DNA of 36,610 bases from JALOPX01 sp041309605 (GCA_041309605.1 JBFYZH010000038.1:1-36610); one strand, 5' to 3'. Positions 1 to 8,897 are shown, counted from the stretch's first letter. Notes: generated by a model from the sequence alone, not told the origin. A program made the numbers and translations.

Positions 1-1137
1 TATTTCCAGCTGGCCAGATGCCTGAGAGACGAGGATCTCAGGGCGGACCGCCAACCCGAACATACCCAGATCGACGTGGAAATGAGTTTCATATCCGAGG
101 AAGAGATATTCGAAGTGGCGGAGAGCATGATCGGGGAGCTTTTCTCCAGGCTTAAGGGCGGTGCGCCGGATATCCCGTTTCCAAGGATCGATTACGACGA
201 AGCGATGTTGAAGTACGGAAGCGACAAACCCGATTTGAGATTCGATCTGCAGATCAGGGATCTGACCGGAATCTTCGCGGGCAGCGGTTTCCAGGCATTC
301 GCTTCCGCGGTAAGGGAGGGGGGAACGGTAAGGGGAATCTCCTTCGAACAGGGTGTCTCTTTTTCCAGCAGCCAGATCAGGAAGTTGGAACAAACCGTGA
401 AGGATGCCGGAGCGAAAGGGCTGGCCTGGATAAAGTTTCTGGGCGAAAAAATAGAGTCGCCGGTCGCGAAATTCCTTTCATCGGGCGAAATGGACCATCT
501 GAAGGGGATTTTCAGCATCCCCGATCCTTCCGGAACACTCGTGCTGATTGTCGCCGGACCGAAACAGATAGTGGAAAGATCGCTTGGTACGCTTAGAACC
601 AGAATCGGCACAACGCACCTCCTGAACGGTTCGGAAGGGTTCAGATTTCTATGGGTCAACAGGTTCCCTCTTTTTGTGGAGGGAGACAAGGGGTGGGAGA
701 GCGCGCACCATATCTTCTCGATGCCCCTAGAGGAAGATATACCTTTTCTCGACGACGATCCGGGCCGCGCCAGGGGGCATCTGTACGATCTTGTATGCAA
801 CGGCACCGAGCTCGGTTCGGGGTCGATAAGGGTCCACGATCGCCGGCTGCAGGAAAAACTGTTCAGTGTAATAGGTATCGGAAAGGAAGAAGCTGAAAAC
901 AAGTTCGGATTCCTGCTGGAAGCATTCGAATATGGGGCGCCTCCGCACGGAGGCATAGCGATAGGTGTCGACAGGCTGGCGATGATTCTTTGTGGCGAAA
1001 GTTCGATACGGGATTTTATAGCTTTTCCGAAAACCCAAAGTGCGACGTCACTTATGGATGGAGCGCCTTCGGAGGTGGAGGGCGCGATACTGGACGAACT
1101 CCATATCCGGGTTACCGGCGGGAAGAATGAGGAATAA
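1..1137 (+). CDS. aspS: Aspartyl-tRNA synthetase, C-terminal part (5' truncated by window edge)
   Basis: Class II aminoacyl-tRNA synthetase that charges tRNA-Asp (or tRNA-Asp/Asn) in the cytoplasm. The open frame is already running at base 1 and gives 378 residues. Bacterial AspRS is about 590 residues, so the N-terminal OB-fold anticodon domain and the start of the catalytic domain lie outside the window. Visible parts are class II motif 2 at the very start (CLRDEDLRADRQPEHTQID), then the bacterial GAD insertion domain (roughly residues 95-230 of this fragment), then the second half of the catalytic core with HHIFSMP, ELGSGSIRVHD and motif 3 (GGIAIGVDRLAMIL), and the typical ending FPKTQSATSLMDGAPS. 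The stop is TAA at 1135-1137. The first internal ATG (76) is not the real start, because conserved AspRS sequence continues upstream of it. The identification is very secure. Confidence 0.97.
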   Translation, partial: YFQLARCLRDEDLRADRQPEHTQIDVEMSFISEEEIFEVAESMIGELFSRLKGGAPDIPFPRIDYDEAMLKYGSDKPDLRFDLQIRDLTGIFAGSGFQAFASAVREGGTVRGISFEQGVSFSSSQIRKLEQTVKDAGAKGLAWIKFLGEKIESPVAKFLSSGEMDHLKGIFSIPDPSGTLVLIVAGPKQIVERSLGTLRTRIGTTHLLNGSEGFRFLWVNRFPLFVEGDKGWESAHHIFSMPLEEDIPFLDDDPGRARGHLYDLVCNGTELGSGSIRVHDRRLQEKLFSVIGIGKEEAENKFGFLLEAFEYGAPPHGGIAIGVDRLAMILCGESSIRDFIAFPKTQSATSLMDGAPSEVEGAILDELHIRVTGGKNEE

Positions 1138-1265
1138 CTGGAAGTGTCCAGGCATGTCTTTTGCATTGAATCATGTACCGGGCTTTTTACTTGACAGGAA
1201 GCCGGAGCGATATTAACGTATCCAATAGTCGATTCAGAATATAATTGCAGGGAGGGTTTCAAGTT

Positions 1266-1556
1266 ATGAAATTAGCTGGCAGAGGGCTTGTCATTTTACT
1301 GCTCTTCGGTTCACTCGCCTGGGTCTTCAACGGATGCGGCCCTGCCCGGCCTTGTACGACCAGCCTCATCACGCTTGACGAGACCAGACTGGATGCCAAG
1401 ACCTACGAACAGGAAGCCGCGGAAACAGGGGAGAAGGTTGCGGATCTGAACAGCAGGCTTTCAAGTAAAATGGGCGAGGTGGATGCGATAAAGGAAGAAC
1501 CTGCCAAACTCGAGAAAAAACTTCACGAGTTGAAAAAGGGCAGTGGCAGAGAATAA
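1266..1556 (+). CDS. Small coiled-coil lipoprotein of unknown function
   Basis: A 96-residue predicted lipoprotein. The N-terminus (MKLAGRGLVILLLFGSLAW) is a short basic stretch followed by a hydrophobic segment. It ends in FNGC, with Cys24 as the likely lipidation site, although Phe at -3 is not ideal for a lipobox. Residues about 40-96 are charged and heptad-like (NSRLSSKMGEVDAIKEE), so a coiled coil is likely. The ATG at 1266 is chosen over an in-frame upstream start at 1245 because a GGGAGG Shine-Dalgarno sequence sits about 10 nt before it and the signal peptide begins there. It lies 24 nt upstream of the LysM-like lipoprotein and probably shares its transcript. It may be an envelope spacer or a partner of that protein. 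No family was recognised. Confidence 0.75.
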   Translation: MKLAGRGLVILLLFGSLAWVFNGCGPARPCTTSLITLDETRLDAKTYEQEAAETGEKVADLNSRLSSKMGEVDAIKEEPAKLEKKLHELKKGSGRE

Positions 1557-1580
1557 AGAACAGGTTAGCGAAGGGGAGTT

Positions 1581-2297
1581 ATGGGAATGCTCAGTAAAAA
1601 AGCGATTTATTTAACGATTATGATCCCTGTCATCCTTATTCTCGTTGCCGGCTGCAGCAAGTACACTCCCAGAGTGGTGGACGTTTCCAAGGGAGAGTAT
1701 TACGAGGACGAGGAGTACCAGAAACTGAAGAAAAAGGACAGGGAAACGTATTGCGCGCAGCTTGCAGCCGAACTCGAAACGCTTCAGAAGAGGTCCGAGA
1801 CCGCCCAGGCGGGGCTCGAAAAGAACAAGGACGATATCACCAGGCTCACAAAGGAACTCAGAGACGCTGAAAGACAACATTCGGCACTGGTGACGAACAT
1901 AGACGAACTGACCAGCCAGATCGCCGCTCTCGAGGCTCTTCCAAAGGAATGGAAACTCGTTTACGGCGAATGTCTCTGGACCCTGGCCGGCTACGAGGAT
2001 ATCTACGGTGATCCTCTGAAGTGGACCAGGATATGGAGAGCCAATTACCAAATGATCGAGGATCCTGACTGGGTTTTGGCGGGATGGACACTCCAGATTC
2101 CCAGGGAATGGCCGAGGAAACACAGGGTTTCCCAGGACGAATGGCTTGCCAAGATCGCCGGATACTGGGAAATATACGACAATTACCGCAAGTGGCCCCT
2201 GCTTTACGAGGCCAACAGGGACAAGATCAACGATCCTGATCTGATATTCCCGGACCAGGAACTGTCAGTTCCCAGGGATGAATATCCGTCAGAATGA
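1581..2297 (+). CDS. Lipoprotein with coiled coil and two LysM-like domains
   Basis: A 238-residue predicted lipoprotein. The signal peptide ends in the clear lipobox LVAGC, with Cys25 lipidated. Residues about 45-120 are a charged coiled-coil segment. Two related LysM-like repeats follow, at about residues 124-174 and 180-231. Both follow the pattern W-x-IAGY-x-x-IY...W-x-x-IY-x-AN...I-x-DPD...L-x-IP, as in GYEDIYGDPLKW and GYWEIYDNYRKW, ending LQIP and LSVP. LysM domains bind N-acetylglucosamine glycans such as peptidoglycan, so the protein probably links a membrane to the cell wall. The ATG at 1581 is preceded by AAGGGGAG; an alternative ATG lies at 1587. The gene sits in a run with the small lipoprotein upstream and phoH downstream. 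The repeats are tryptophan-rich and diverged from classical LysM, so peptidoglycan binding is inferred. Confidence 0.85.
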   Translation: MGMLSKKAIYLTIMIPVILILVAGCSKYTPRVVDVSKGEYYEDEEYQKLKKKDRETYCAQLAAELETLQKRSETAQAGLEKNKDDITRLTKELRDAERQHSALVTNIDELTSQIAALEALPKEWKLVYGECLWTLAGYEDIYGDPLKWTRIWRANYQMIEDPDWVLAGWTLQIPREWPRKHRVSQDEWLAKIAGYWEIYDNYRKWPLLYEANRDKINDPDLIFPDQELSVPRDEYPSE

Positions 2298-2381
2298 AAC
2301 AGGCTGCAGGAAAAGGACTTGCAATATTGACTCTTGGCTCGCGATCAGTCGGGCCAAGAGTTTTCTGTTAAAGGAATAAAT

Positions 2382-3422
2382 GTGAAACAGAAGAACCGCA
2401 GGCGAGTGTTGTCATTTTCGGGGATCGATCCGGCAAGACTGCTTGGAATAAAAGACAGGAATATAAGGCTGATCGAGGAGCATTTCGACCAGGAGATCAC
2501 CGTACGCGGGGACGAAATAATCGTCGCCGGAACGTCGAGGCATATCGAGGAGTTGACCTCAGTGCTTGAGACCCTGATCAGGATAGCGAGGGGCGGGCGC
2601 GATGTAACGGAAGGGGATGTGCTGACGGTGATCCATGGCGGCGAGGCCGTTTCGTCCGGTATCGGTTCCCTTGACGAGACGGCGGTATATTACTCTGCTT
2701 CACGGCGCCGCAAGGTCTCCCCCAGGAGTGTCCGGCAGAAGGAGTACGTTGACGCGATCAGGGATTCCGATGTAGTATTCGCGATAGGACCCGCAGGGAC
2801 AGGGAAAACCTACCTCGCAATGGCGATGGCGCTGGCTGCACTGAAGAATGGAGAAGTCGAGAAGATATATGTCTCAAGGCCGGTCGTCGAAGCGGGCGAG
2901 AACCTGGGTTTTTTACCCGGAGACCTGAAAGAGAAGATCGACCCGTATATCAGGCCGATATTTGACGCACTCACCCATATGACGGGAAAAGAGAAGGTGC
3001 AGCGGATGATCGAAGCCGATGTTCTCGAGATAGCGCCGCTCGCCTATATGAGAGGAAGAACGCTGGACAACGCGTTCGCGGTCCTGGATGAAGCTCAGAA
3101 CAGCACGGTGATGCAGATGAAGATGTTTCTCACCAGACTGGGTGTCAATTCGAAAGCTGTAATCACTGGAGATATCACACAGATCGATCTGGTCGATCCG
3201 GGCAGGTCCGGGCTCGTGGCCGTGAAGGATATCCTCACCGGAGTCGAAGGGATCAGGTTCGTTACTTTCGGGGAAGAGGACGTCGTAAGGCATCGCCTGG
3301 TTAAAAGCATCATAAAGGCCTTCAACACGCTCGGAACCAGAAATGTACCGGAGGAGAAAAGGCCGAATTCGGATTCTGATCGCAAAGTTGCGCCTTCGGA
3401 GCCGGAGGACCGTGATGAGTGA
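2382..3422 (+). CDS. phoH: PhoH-like ATPase/RNA-associated protein (YbeZ/YqfE type)
   Basis: A PhoH-family P-loop NTPase of 346 residues, a normal family length. It has an N-terminal KH-like region (about residues 1-100, including SFSGIDPARLLGIKDRN) and then the ATPase domain. Walker A is GPAGTGKT at residues 136-143, Walker B is VLDEAQN at 234-240, and VITGDITQIDL follows. In E. coli the homologue YbeZ works with the endoribonuclease YbeY in RNA and ribosome metabolism, and ybeY lies two genes downstream here. I prefer GTG at 2382, which has AAGGAA 5 nt upstream. An in-frame TTG at 2334 would add 16 residues but has no good ribosome binding site. The 3' end overlaps the next gene by 8 nt. 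The family call is very secure; the exact start is less so. Confidence 0.95.
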   Translation: MKQKNRRRVLSFSGIDPARLLGIKDRNIRLIEEHFDQEITVRGDEIIVAGTSRHIEELTSVLETLIRIARGGRDVTEGDVLTVIHGGEAVSSGIGSLDETAVYYSASRRRKVSPRSVRQKEYVDAIRDSDVVFAIGPAGTGKTYLAMAMALAALKNGEVEKIYVSRPVVEAGENLGFLPGDLKEKIDPYIRPIFDALTHMTGKEKVQRMIEADVLEIAPLAYMRGRTLDNAFAVLDEAQNSTVMQMKMFLTRLGVNSKAVITGDITQIDLVDPGRSGLVAVKDILTGVEGIRFVTFGEEDVVRHRLVKSIIKAFNTLGTRNVPEEKRPNSDSDRKVAPSEPEDRDE

Positions 3423-5706
3423 CTCCGCAAGCGGTAAAGACGGAGGTGAAAGGTCCGGCCTGCCGGGGCGTCTGAGGACCGATTTCTTCGATCTCGTCGA
3501 CATAGACGGTAAGAATCTTTCCCTCATTTTCATGGCCGTATTCATCATCCTCTCCGTATTGTTGTTCCCTCCTTCCAGGAAAAGCAAGGACATCCAGTTC
3601 AATGAAGGCGACATCGCCAATACCGATGTAATAGCCCCGTTCGATTTCATCGTTCGCCTGAGCGAGCAGGAGATAGAGATCAACCGGGCCAAGGCCGCCG
3701 TCGAAGTGCCTCCCGTGTTCAGGGAAAAGGAGGAAATCGTCCGGCGCCTTCCCGAAGATCTTGAATCGTTACTGGCAAGGATCGGGGAGATCGCCCAAGC
3801 CGATTCCATCTCCGAACCGGAACGGATATCGTGGATAAAAGATATCGCGCCAGGGCTCAGGCGCGATCCGGTCGAGCTTCTGCTCGATTCCGGTTTTAGA
3901 ATAAAGATGCAGACCGAAGGACTCCGCCTCCAGAAGATTCTTTTAAAGAACGGGATAGTCAACGACGCCACTCCGCTGAAAAGGAGGGATTATCCCCATA
4001 TAACCGTGATAGCAGGGATAGAGGAAAAACTGGTCCCCACAGCTCCGCTGGTCGAGCAGGGTGAACTGGAACCGGTGATCGTTGAAAACGCGCAAATCTT
4101 TTTCCCGCATGACGATAAAGCGGAAAAACTTTTTTACAGCATACTGCGATCGCATCTCATGCCCAGCCTGATTTACGACGCGGAAGAGACAAAAAGAAGA
4201 CGTACCGAGGAGATCGCCGGGGTGGCGGAAGCTTTCAAGGTTTCGGAAAACCAGAGGATCATTGCTAAACACGACAAGGTCACGCGCAGGCAGGTGGATA
4301 TCCTCGAAGCGCTCGAAGACAACAGAGCCCGTAACGAGATGAGTTCATCATTCTGGAAGAGGATTCTCCTTTACCTCGGCAAGATCCTCAGGATTGGCAT
4401 ACTGGTGTCGGTGCTCGGCATCGCCATTTACAGATTCGACAGGAACATTCTGGAGGAACGGAAAAAACTCGCGCTCGTTTTTATAATCCTCGTATTCTAT
4501 ATGTTCCTTACGGCCCTGGTCACCATGGTTCCGGCCATAAACAGGTACCTGGTCCCAGTGGCGTTCGTTCCGCTTGTTACGACGGCTTTCTTCGGCGTTC
4601 TGACGGCGCTGATCTTCACACTCTTCGCTTCCTTCATGCTTATCACGCACGCCGGATTCCCGGCGGAATACGTTTTCATCTCCGCGATTGCGGGGACAGC
4701 CGCCATTATCAGCGTCACCCAGCTCAGGGAGCGGAGGAATTTTTATACGATGTTCCTGTACATTTCGATTGCCTATATAATCGGAATTACGAGCTTCGGA
4801 ATATCCGAAGGTATCACCTTCAGGGATTTTCTGGGCGGAGCTCTGTGGGGGATAACGAACGGTTTCGTGTGCGCGGTTCTCGTGATGTTCCTTCTGCCGA
4901 TCTTCGAATCTCTTTTCAATGTCACAACGAATTTCACGCTCATGGAACTAAGCGACCTCAACCGGCCTCTTCTGAAAAGGCTGATCATGGAAGCCCCGGG
5001 GACTTATCACCATTCCCTCATGCTTGGAAACATGGTCGAGGCGGCGGCGTTCGATGTGAACGCAAACGGACTGCTGGCCAGGGTTTCGGCTTACTATCAC
5101 GACATCGGGAAGCTCGCCAAACCGGAGTATTTTTTCGAGAACAAGGGCGACAATGTCAACAAGCACGAGAAACTCGCCCCCACGATGAGCGCGCTCATTC
5201 TGGCTTCCCATGTCAAAGAAGGTGTAGAGCTGGCAAAGAGAGAGAAACTGCCGGATATCGTCATCGACGGTATCCGGGAACACCACGGGACGACCGTCAT
5301 GGCGTTTTTCTACAACAAAGCGCTCGAATACGATTCCCATGACGGCGTCAATATAGACGATTTCAGGTACCCCGGTCCCAGGCCAAGATCCAAGGAGACT
5401 GCGTTGATAATGCTGGCCGATTCGAGCGAAGCCGCGGTAAGGTCGCTGAAGGAACCGACTGTTCCCAGGATAAGAGCGATAGTCAGCAAGATATTCGAAT
5501 CGAGGATGAACGAAGGCGAACTCGATCACAGCGGCCTGACCCTGAACGATATCGCCGTCATAAAGGAAAAGTACATACAGCTTCTCACGGGTATATTCCA
5601 TCCCCGGATACCTTATCCCAGACAGGAAGAAGAACAGGAAAGAGAAAGGGCGAATGAAGAGTTTTCAAAGCAGCAGTCCAAGGGCGACAGGCAGAAAAGA
5701 GTTTGA
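3415..5706 (+). CDS. pgpH: 7TM-HD family c-di-AMP phosphodiesterase-like membrane protein (PgpH/YqfF)
   Basis: A 763-residue membrane protein of the 7TMR-HD family. Its members PgpH (Listeria) and YqfF (Bacillus) hydrolyse cyclic di-AMP. The order is one transmembrane segment near residues 35-55, a large extracytoplasmic 7TMR-HDED domain (about 60-320, containing APFDFIVRLSEQE and AKAAVEVPPVF), a multi-pass membrane region (about 325-500), and a cytoplasmic HD domain (about 520-680). The HD metal-binding signature is visible as YHHS (H532, H533) and YYHDIGK (H562, D563). The ATG at 3415 is chosen because GGAGG lies about 7 nt upstream; the open frame extends further upstream only inside phoH. 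It overlaps phoH by 8 nt and ybeY by 53 nt, so translation is probably coupled. Substrate specificity is inferred from the family. Confidence 0.93.
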   Translation: MSDSASGKDGGERSGLPGRLRTDFFDLVDIDGKNLSLIFMAVFIILSVLLFPPSRKSKDIQFNEGDIANTDVIAPFDFIVRLSEQEIEINRAKAAVEVPPVFREKEEIVRRLPEDLESLLARIGEIAQADSISEPERISWIKDIAPGLRRDPVELLLDSGFRIKMQTEGLRLQKILLKNGIVNDATPLKRRDYPHITVIAGIEEKLVPTAPLVEQGELEPVIVENAQIFFPHDDKAEKLFYSILRSHLMPSLIYDAEETKRRRTEEIAGVAEAFKVSENQRIIAKHDKVTRRQVDILEALEDNRARNEMSSSFWKRILLYLGKILRIGILVSVLGIAIYRFDRNILEERKKLALVFIILVFYMFLTALVTMVPAINRYLVPVAFVPLVTTAFFGVLTALIFTLFASFMLITHAGFPAEYVFISAIAGTAAIISVTQLRERRNFYTMFLYISIAYIIGITSFGISEGITFRDFLGGALWGITNGFVCAVLVMFLLPIFESLFNVTTNFTLMELSDLNRPLLKRLIMEAPGTYHHSLMLGNMVEAAAFDVNANGLLARVSAYYHDIGKLAKPEYFFENKGDNVNKHEKLAPTMSALILASHVKEGVELAKREKLPDIVIDGIREHHGTTVMAFFYNKALEYDSHDGVNIDDFRYPGPRPRSKETALIMLADSSEAAVRSLKEPTVPRIRAIVSKIFESRMNEGELDHSGLTLNDIAVIKEKYIQLLTGIFHPRIPYPRQEEEQERERANEEFSKQQSKGDRQKRV

Positions 5707-6121
5707 AAAGGCGGGGGAGGAGATCAGCGCCCTGGCTTTGGAATTTTTTCCCCGCGAATCGGTTGTGGAGATCAACCTGGTCGGCGAAAAGAAGATGTCG
5801 TTGCTCAACAGGACATACAAGGGCGGCAAAGGCCCCGTGGAGGTCCTGACCTTCCGGTACGCGTCGGATCCCGCTTATTCATGTGAAGATGAAATGACCG
5901 CCGGCGAGATATATATCTGCTGGAAAAAACTTGTCGAAGGAGCCGGGCGAAGAAGGGTGTCCGCAAGAGCGTATCTTCTCAGGCTGGTTGTCCATGGCTT
6001 GTGCCATCTCGAGGGATATACTCATGGCGATGAAAAGGGCGAATTAAGGATGGAAAAGGCTGAAATGGGTCATCTTGCCCATTTTCTGCCGGCACGGGTC
6101 ATAGAACGGCTGTTCGCCTGA
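5654..6121 (+). CDS. ybeY: Endoribonuclease YbeY (rRNA maturation factor)
   Basis: A metal-dependent single-strand endoribonuclease that takes part in 16S rRNA 3' maturation and ribosome quality control. The protein has 155 residues, a normal family length. The zinc-binding motif H-G-x3-H-L-x-G-Y-x-H is complete: H114, H118 and H124 in VHGLCHLEGYTH. Upstream, the YKGGKGPVEVLTF stretch and GEIYIC match the conserved YbeY core, where many homologues read 'T DVLSF' and 'GDI.I'. The start at 5654 overlaps pgpH by 53 nt and has AAGGG just upstream. The unrelated-looking first 15 residues are typical of a gene that starts inside its neighbour. The context phoH-pgpH-ybeY is a well-known conserved cluster. 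Confidence 0.94.
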   Translation: MKSFQSSSPRATGRKEFEKAGEEISALALEFFPRESVVEINLVGEKKMSLLNRTYKGGKGPVEVLTFRYASDPAYSCEDEMTAGEIYICWKKLVEGAGRRRVSARAYLLRLVVHGLCHLEGYTHGDEKGELRMEKAEMGHLAHFLPARVIERLFA

Positions 6122-6140
6122 CCTTGATGGGAGAATACGG

Positions 6141-7397
6141 ATGCAACCGGTAATCGTTCCAATAATAGAGGTTCTGGTGTTGGTCGCGGCCCAATTGATC
6201 GTCGCCGGAGGGCTCGCCGCCTTCAGCATCCTGTCGGGGATGCATGAGGACAGGGCGTTTCCTCGAGAGGGAAGAAGCAGGAAGCTTTTACTGCACATGC
6301 ATCGGGGCCGGCTCCACCTCGTCCTTATCCTCATTTTGATTGAGGTCCTGCTTGTAGCTCTGTCAGTCCTGTGGGTTCCATCGATATTGTGGAGATTTTT
6401 CCATCTCCCGGCGTCCGGTTTCATCGCAGGGCAGGTTCTCCCTGCGATTATCGGTCTCGTTCTGCTCCTGCTTTCCGGAATTGCGGGCGTGGGCATAGCG
6501 GCCGGAAATCCCGGCATGGCGGCGTTTCTTACTTCCTATCCTCTTTTTCCGCTCTATTTCCTATTAAAACCTCTAAGTGTTTTTTTTCTCAAGGCGGTCG
6601 CCCTGGTCTTTCCGGATCTTCCCGGCAGGATGGCATCACCGCTGTTCCTTCTTCCCGATTCCGGCGGTGGAGGAGAGGGATTCATCGAGAATAACGGGAG
6701 CAGGCTGGTTCGGAGTATCGTCGAATTCGGGGAAAAGAGGGCAAGGGAAGTCATGGTTCCGCGCATAGACGTCTTCGCCCTGGATTATCATGCCGGCATG
6801 GATGAGATAAGGGAAAAAGTGGCGGGGGCGGGGCATTCCCGCGTTCCGATCTATGATTCGAGCATTGACAGGATTATCGGGATACTCTGCGTCAAGGATC
6901 TTGTGCAATGCGCGCCCGATGAAGACGGAAGCGGGCTCAGGAAGTTTCTGAGGGAGGCCTACTTCGTTCCGGAGGGAAAAAAGATCGACGATCTCCTGCG
7001 TGAATTCCAAAAGGAAAAAAAACATATGGCCATCGTCGTTGACGAATATGGGGGCACTTCCGGGATCGTCACGCTGGAGGACATACTGGAAGAGATCGTT
7101 GGCGAGATAAGGGATGAACACGATCAGGAAGGTCCCCTGGTAAGGCAGACAGGCAAGGACCTCTACATCGTGGAAGGAAGGATGAACCTCGACGATCTGA
7201 GCGAATCGCTGAAAATATCCCTTCCGTCCGATGAAGTCGATACGCTGGGAGGGTTCCTGTACGACCTTGTAGGGCACGTTCCCGAAGAGGGTGAGGAAAT
7301 CGGGTATGAGGGAATCCATTTCAGGATTGAAAGGCTCGATGGACAGAGAATAGCGGAAGTCATGATCCGTCTTTCGGCCCGCGGGGGAGACTCCTGA
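6141..7397 (+). CDS. CorC/HlyC-type CBS-domain membrane protein (UPF0053 family)
   Basis: A 418-residue protein with an N-terminal membrane region (about residues 1-170, three or four hydrophobic helices; a diverged DUF21/CNNM-like domain). A tandem CBS pair follows (about 190-320), containing the family hallmarks REVMVPRIDVFALD, SRVPIYDSSIDRIIGIL and VVDEYGGTSGIVTLEDILEE. The C-terminal CorC/HlyC domain (about 335-415) contains LYIVEGRMNLDDL and TLGGFLYDLVGHVPEEGE. Family members handle Mg2+ or Co2+ efflux (MpfA, CorC/YbeX), and E. coli ybeX also sits next to ybeY. The spacing after ybeY is 19 nt, with GGGAG ahead of the ATG. The N-terminal membrane part is less typical than the C-terminal half, so transport is inferred and not shown. 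Confidence 0.9.
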   Translation: MQPVIVPIIEVLVLVAAQLIVAGGLAAFSILSGMHEDRAFPREGRSRKLLLHMHRGRLHLVLILILIEVLLVALSVLWVPSILWRFFHLPASGFIAGQVLPAIIGLVLLLLSGIAGVGIAAGNPGMAAFLTSYPLFPLYFLLKPLSVFFLKAVALVFPDLPGRMASPLFLLPDSGGGGEGFIENNGSRLVRSIVEFGEKRAREVMVPRIDVFALDYHAGMDEIREKVAGAGHSRVPIYDSSIDRIIGILCVKDLVQCAPDEDGSGLRKFLREAYFVPEGKKIDDLLREFQKEKKHMAIVVDEYGGTSGIVTLEDILEEIVGEIRDEHDQEGPLVRQTGKDLYIVEGRMNLDDLSESLKISLPSDEVDTLGGFLYDLVGHVPEEGEEIGYEGIHFRIERLDGQRIAEVMIRLSARGGDS

Positions 7398-7520
7398 TCC
7401 GCTTCGCGAGACCATCGCGCCTCGCCGCATCATTCAATAAAACCTTGACTTCAAGGGCTATTGATACCATTCTGGTCGTTCCTGAACGACATCTTACGCA
7501 TCATTTGCAAGGTGAATCGG

Positions 7521-8879
7521 ATGGATGAAAAACATGACCGCATAATCGAACGGGCCCTGCGGATCATCGAGGCAGGAGACCTGTCTTCCCTGCCTTCGGT
7601 CATCGATGGGATGAGAGCCGCCGATTCCGCGGAGATACTGTCCGCTCTGCCGGAAGAATCGTGGCTGGTGCTTTTCAAAGCCATCGAACCTCGGATCGCA
7701 AGCGAGATGCTCACCCTCGTCGACGAGGGTGTTGCGAGATACATTCTAGAACGTCTGAGCATCGACGAGATCGTGCGGCTGATCGCCCTTATGGCCAGTG
7801 ACGATGCCGCCGATGTGATCAACCGGCTTCCCGAAAAACAGGTCTCCGGAGTACTGCGTCGCATCAGCCGGGAGGAATACGAGGATCTCAGCGAACTGCT
7901 GAAGTTCGACGAGGAGTCGGCCGGCGGCCTGATGGCGAGAGAACTTGTCACGGTGAGAAGCGGGATAAGAATATCCGACGCGATACAGGTGGTCAGGACC
8001 GCGGGAGACAAGATCAAGCACATAGAGAATATTTACATCGTCGATGACAGGGACAGACTGCTGGGAGGCATTCCTGTCCTGGATCTTCTAATAGAGGATC
8101 CTGCAAGCATTGTGGACGATGTTATGGCCAGGGATCTGCTTACGGTGACCGCCGACACCGATCAGGAGGAAGTCGCCGCGATATTCTCCAAGTACGACCT
8201 GTACAGTCTTCCGGTGATCGACGGGGAAGGCAGACTGGCCGGATGGATAACAGTCGATGACATCATAGACGTGATCGAAGAGGAAACCAACGAGGATATC
8301 ACGATGATGGCCGGTACCGGGGACGAAGAGTTCTGGGAAAGGTCTCCCTTGAAATTGTCGAGGGCGAGACTCCCGTGGCTTCTTACCGGGCTTTTCGGGG
8401 GAATCATGTCGGCGATGGTTATGAACCATTTCCGAAGCTCCCTGGAGTCGGCCCTTACCCTGGCCTTTTTTGTGCCTGTCATTACGGGCATGGGGGGTAA
8501 TGTCGGTATCCAGTCGTCGGCGATCGTGGTAAGGGAACTCGCCGTGGGAGGACTCAGCATCGCCGATACGGGCGGGAAACTGCTCAGGGAGCTCAAGGTA
8601 TCCCTTTTAAACGGATCGGTTCTCGGTTCGGCGCTCGTTCTCATGGTGCTCGTCTGGCAGCGGAACATAAAGCTTGGGTTCCTGCTCGGGATCTGTATGT
8701 TCATCATAATATGCTGGGCGACGATAATGGGGGCGATTATCCCGCTGTTGCTCAAACGGGCGAAAATAGATCCGGCCCTGGCGACAGGCCCATTTATCAC
8801 GACACTGAACGATCTGCTTGGTATCTTTATCTATCTAGGTATCGCCACGGTCTTTCTCCAGTGGCACGGCGAGATATGA
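7521..8879 (+). CDS. mgtE: Magnesium transporter MgtE
   Basis: An inner-membrane Mg2+ channel gated by cytoplasmic Mg2+. It has 452 residues, typical of MgtE. The order is an N-terminal helical MgtE-N domain (about 1-130, with repeats such as SDDAADVINRLPEKQ), a CBS pair (about 135-260, with VDDVMARDLLTV and YSLPVIDGEGRLAGWITVDD), a plug helix, and a C-terminal membrane domain (about 275-452). The pore signature is visible as PVITGMGGNVGIQSS near residue 320. ATG 7521 is chosen because AAGGTG lies 6 nt upstream and MDEKHDRII is a normal MgtE start; the frame stays open up to 7461. Its direct neighbour is the CorC-type gene, another putative Mg2+ protein. No promoter better than a lone TTGACT (7445) was found in the 123-nt gap before it. 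Confidence 0.95.
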   Translation: MDEKHDRIIERALRIIEAGDLSSLPSVIDGMRAADSAEILSALPEESWLVLFKAIEPRIASEMLTLVDEGVARYILERLSIDEIVRLIALMASDDAADVINRLPEKQVSGVLRRISREEYEDLSELLKFDEESAGGLMARELVTVRSGIRISDAIQVVRTAGDKIKHIENIYIVDDRDRLLGGIPVLDLLIEDPASIVDDVMARDLLTVTADTDQEEVAAIFSKYDLYSLPVIDGEGRLAGWITVDDIIDVIEEETNEDITMMAGTGDEEFWERSPLKLSRARLPWLLTGLFGGIMSAMVMNHFRSSLESALTLAFFVPVITGMGGNVGIQSSAIVVRELAVGGLSIADTGGKLLRELKVSLLNGSVLGSALVLMVLVWQRNIKLGFLLGICMFIIICWATIMGAIIPLLLKRAKIDPALATGPFITTLNDLLGIFIYLGIATVFLQWHGEI

Positions 8880-8897
8880 TTCCCGGAGTGGCCTGTC

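Noticed and set aside
1191..1219. TTGACA before the first small lipoprotein gene, as a possible promoter
   Set aside because: No acceptable -10 box is found at 16-18 nt; the nearest TATTAA is only 14 nt away.
192..1262. Open frame of 356 codons on the minus strand opposite aspS
   Set aside because: It lies fully antisense to strongly conserved aspS, its translation is low-complexity Ser/Pro-rich with no family resemblance, and such frames are common opposite GC-biased codons.
2913..3971. Open frame of 352 codons on the minus strand
   Set aside because: It crosses phoH and pgpH, which are both secure, and its translation looks like a random Ser/Arg-rich shadow.
7445..7473. TTGACT before mgtE, as a possible promoter
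   Set aside because: No -10 box at proper spacing; mgtE may be transcribed from upstream.
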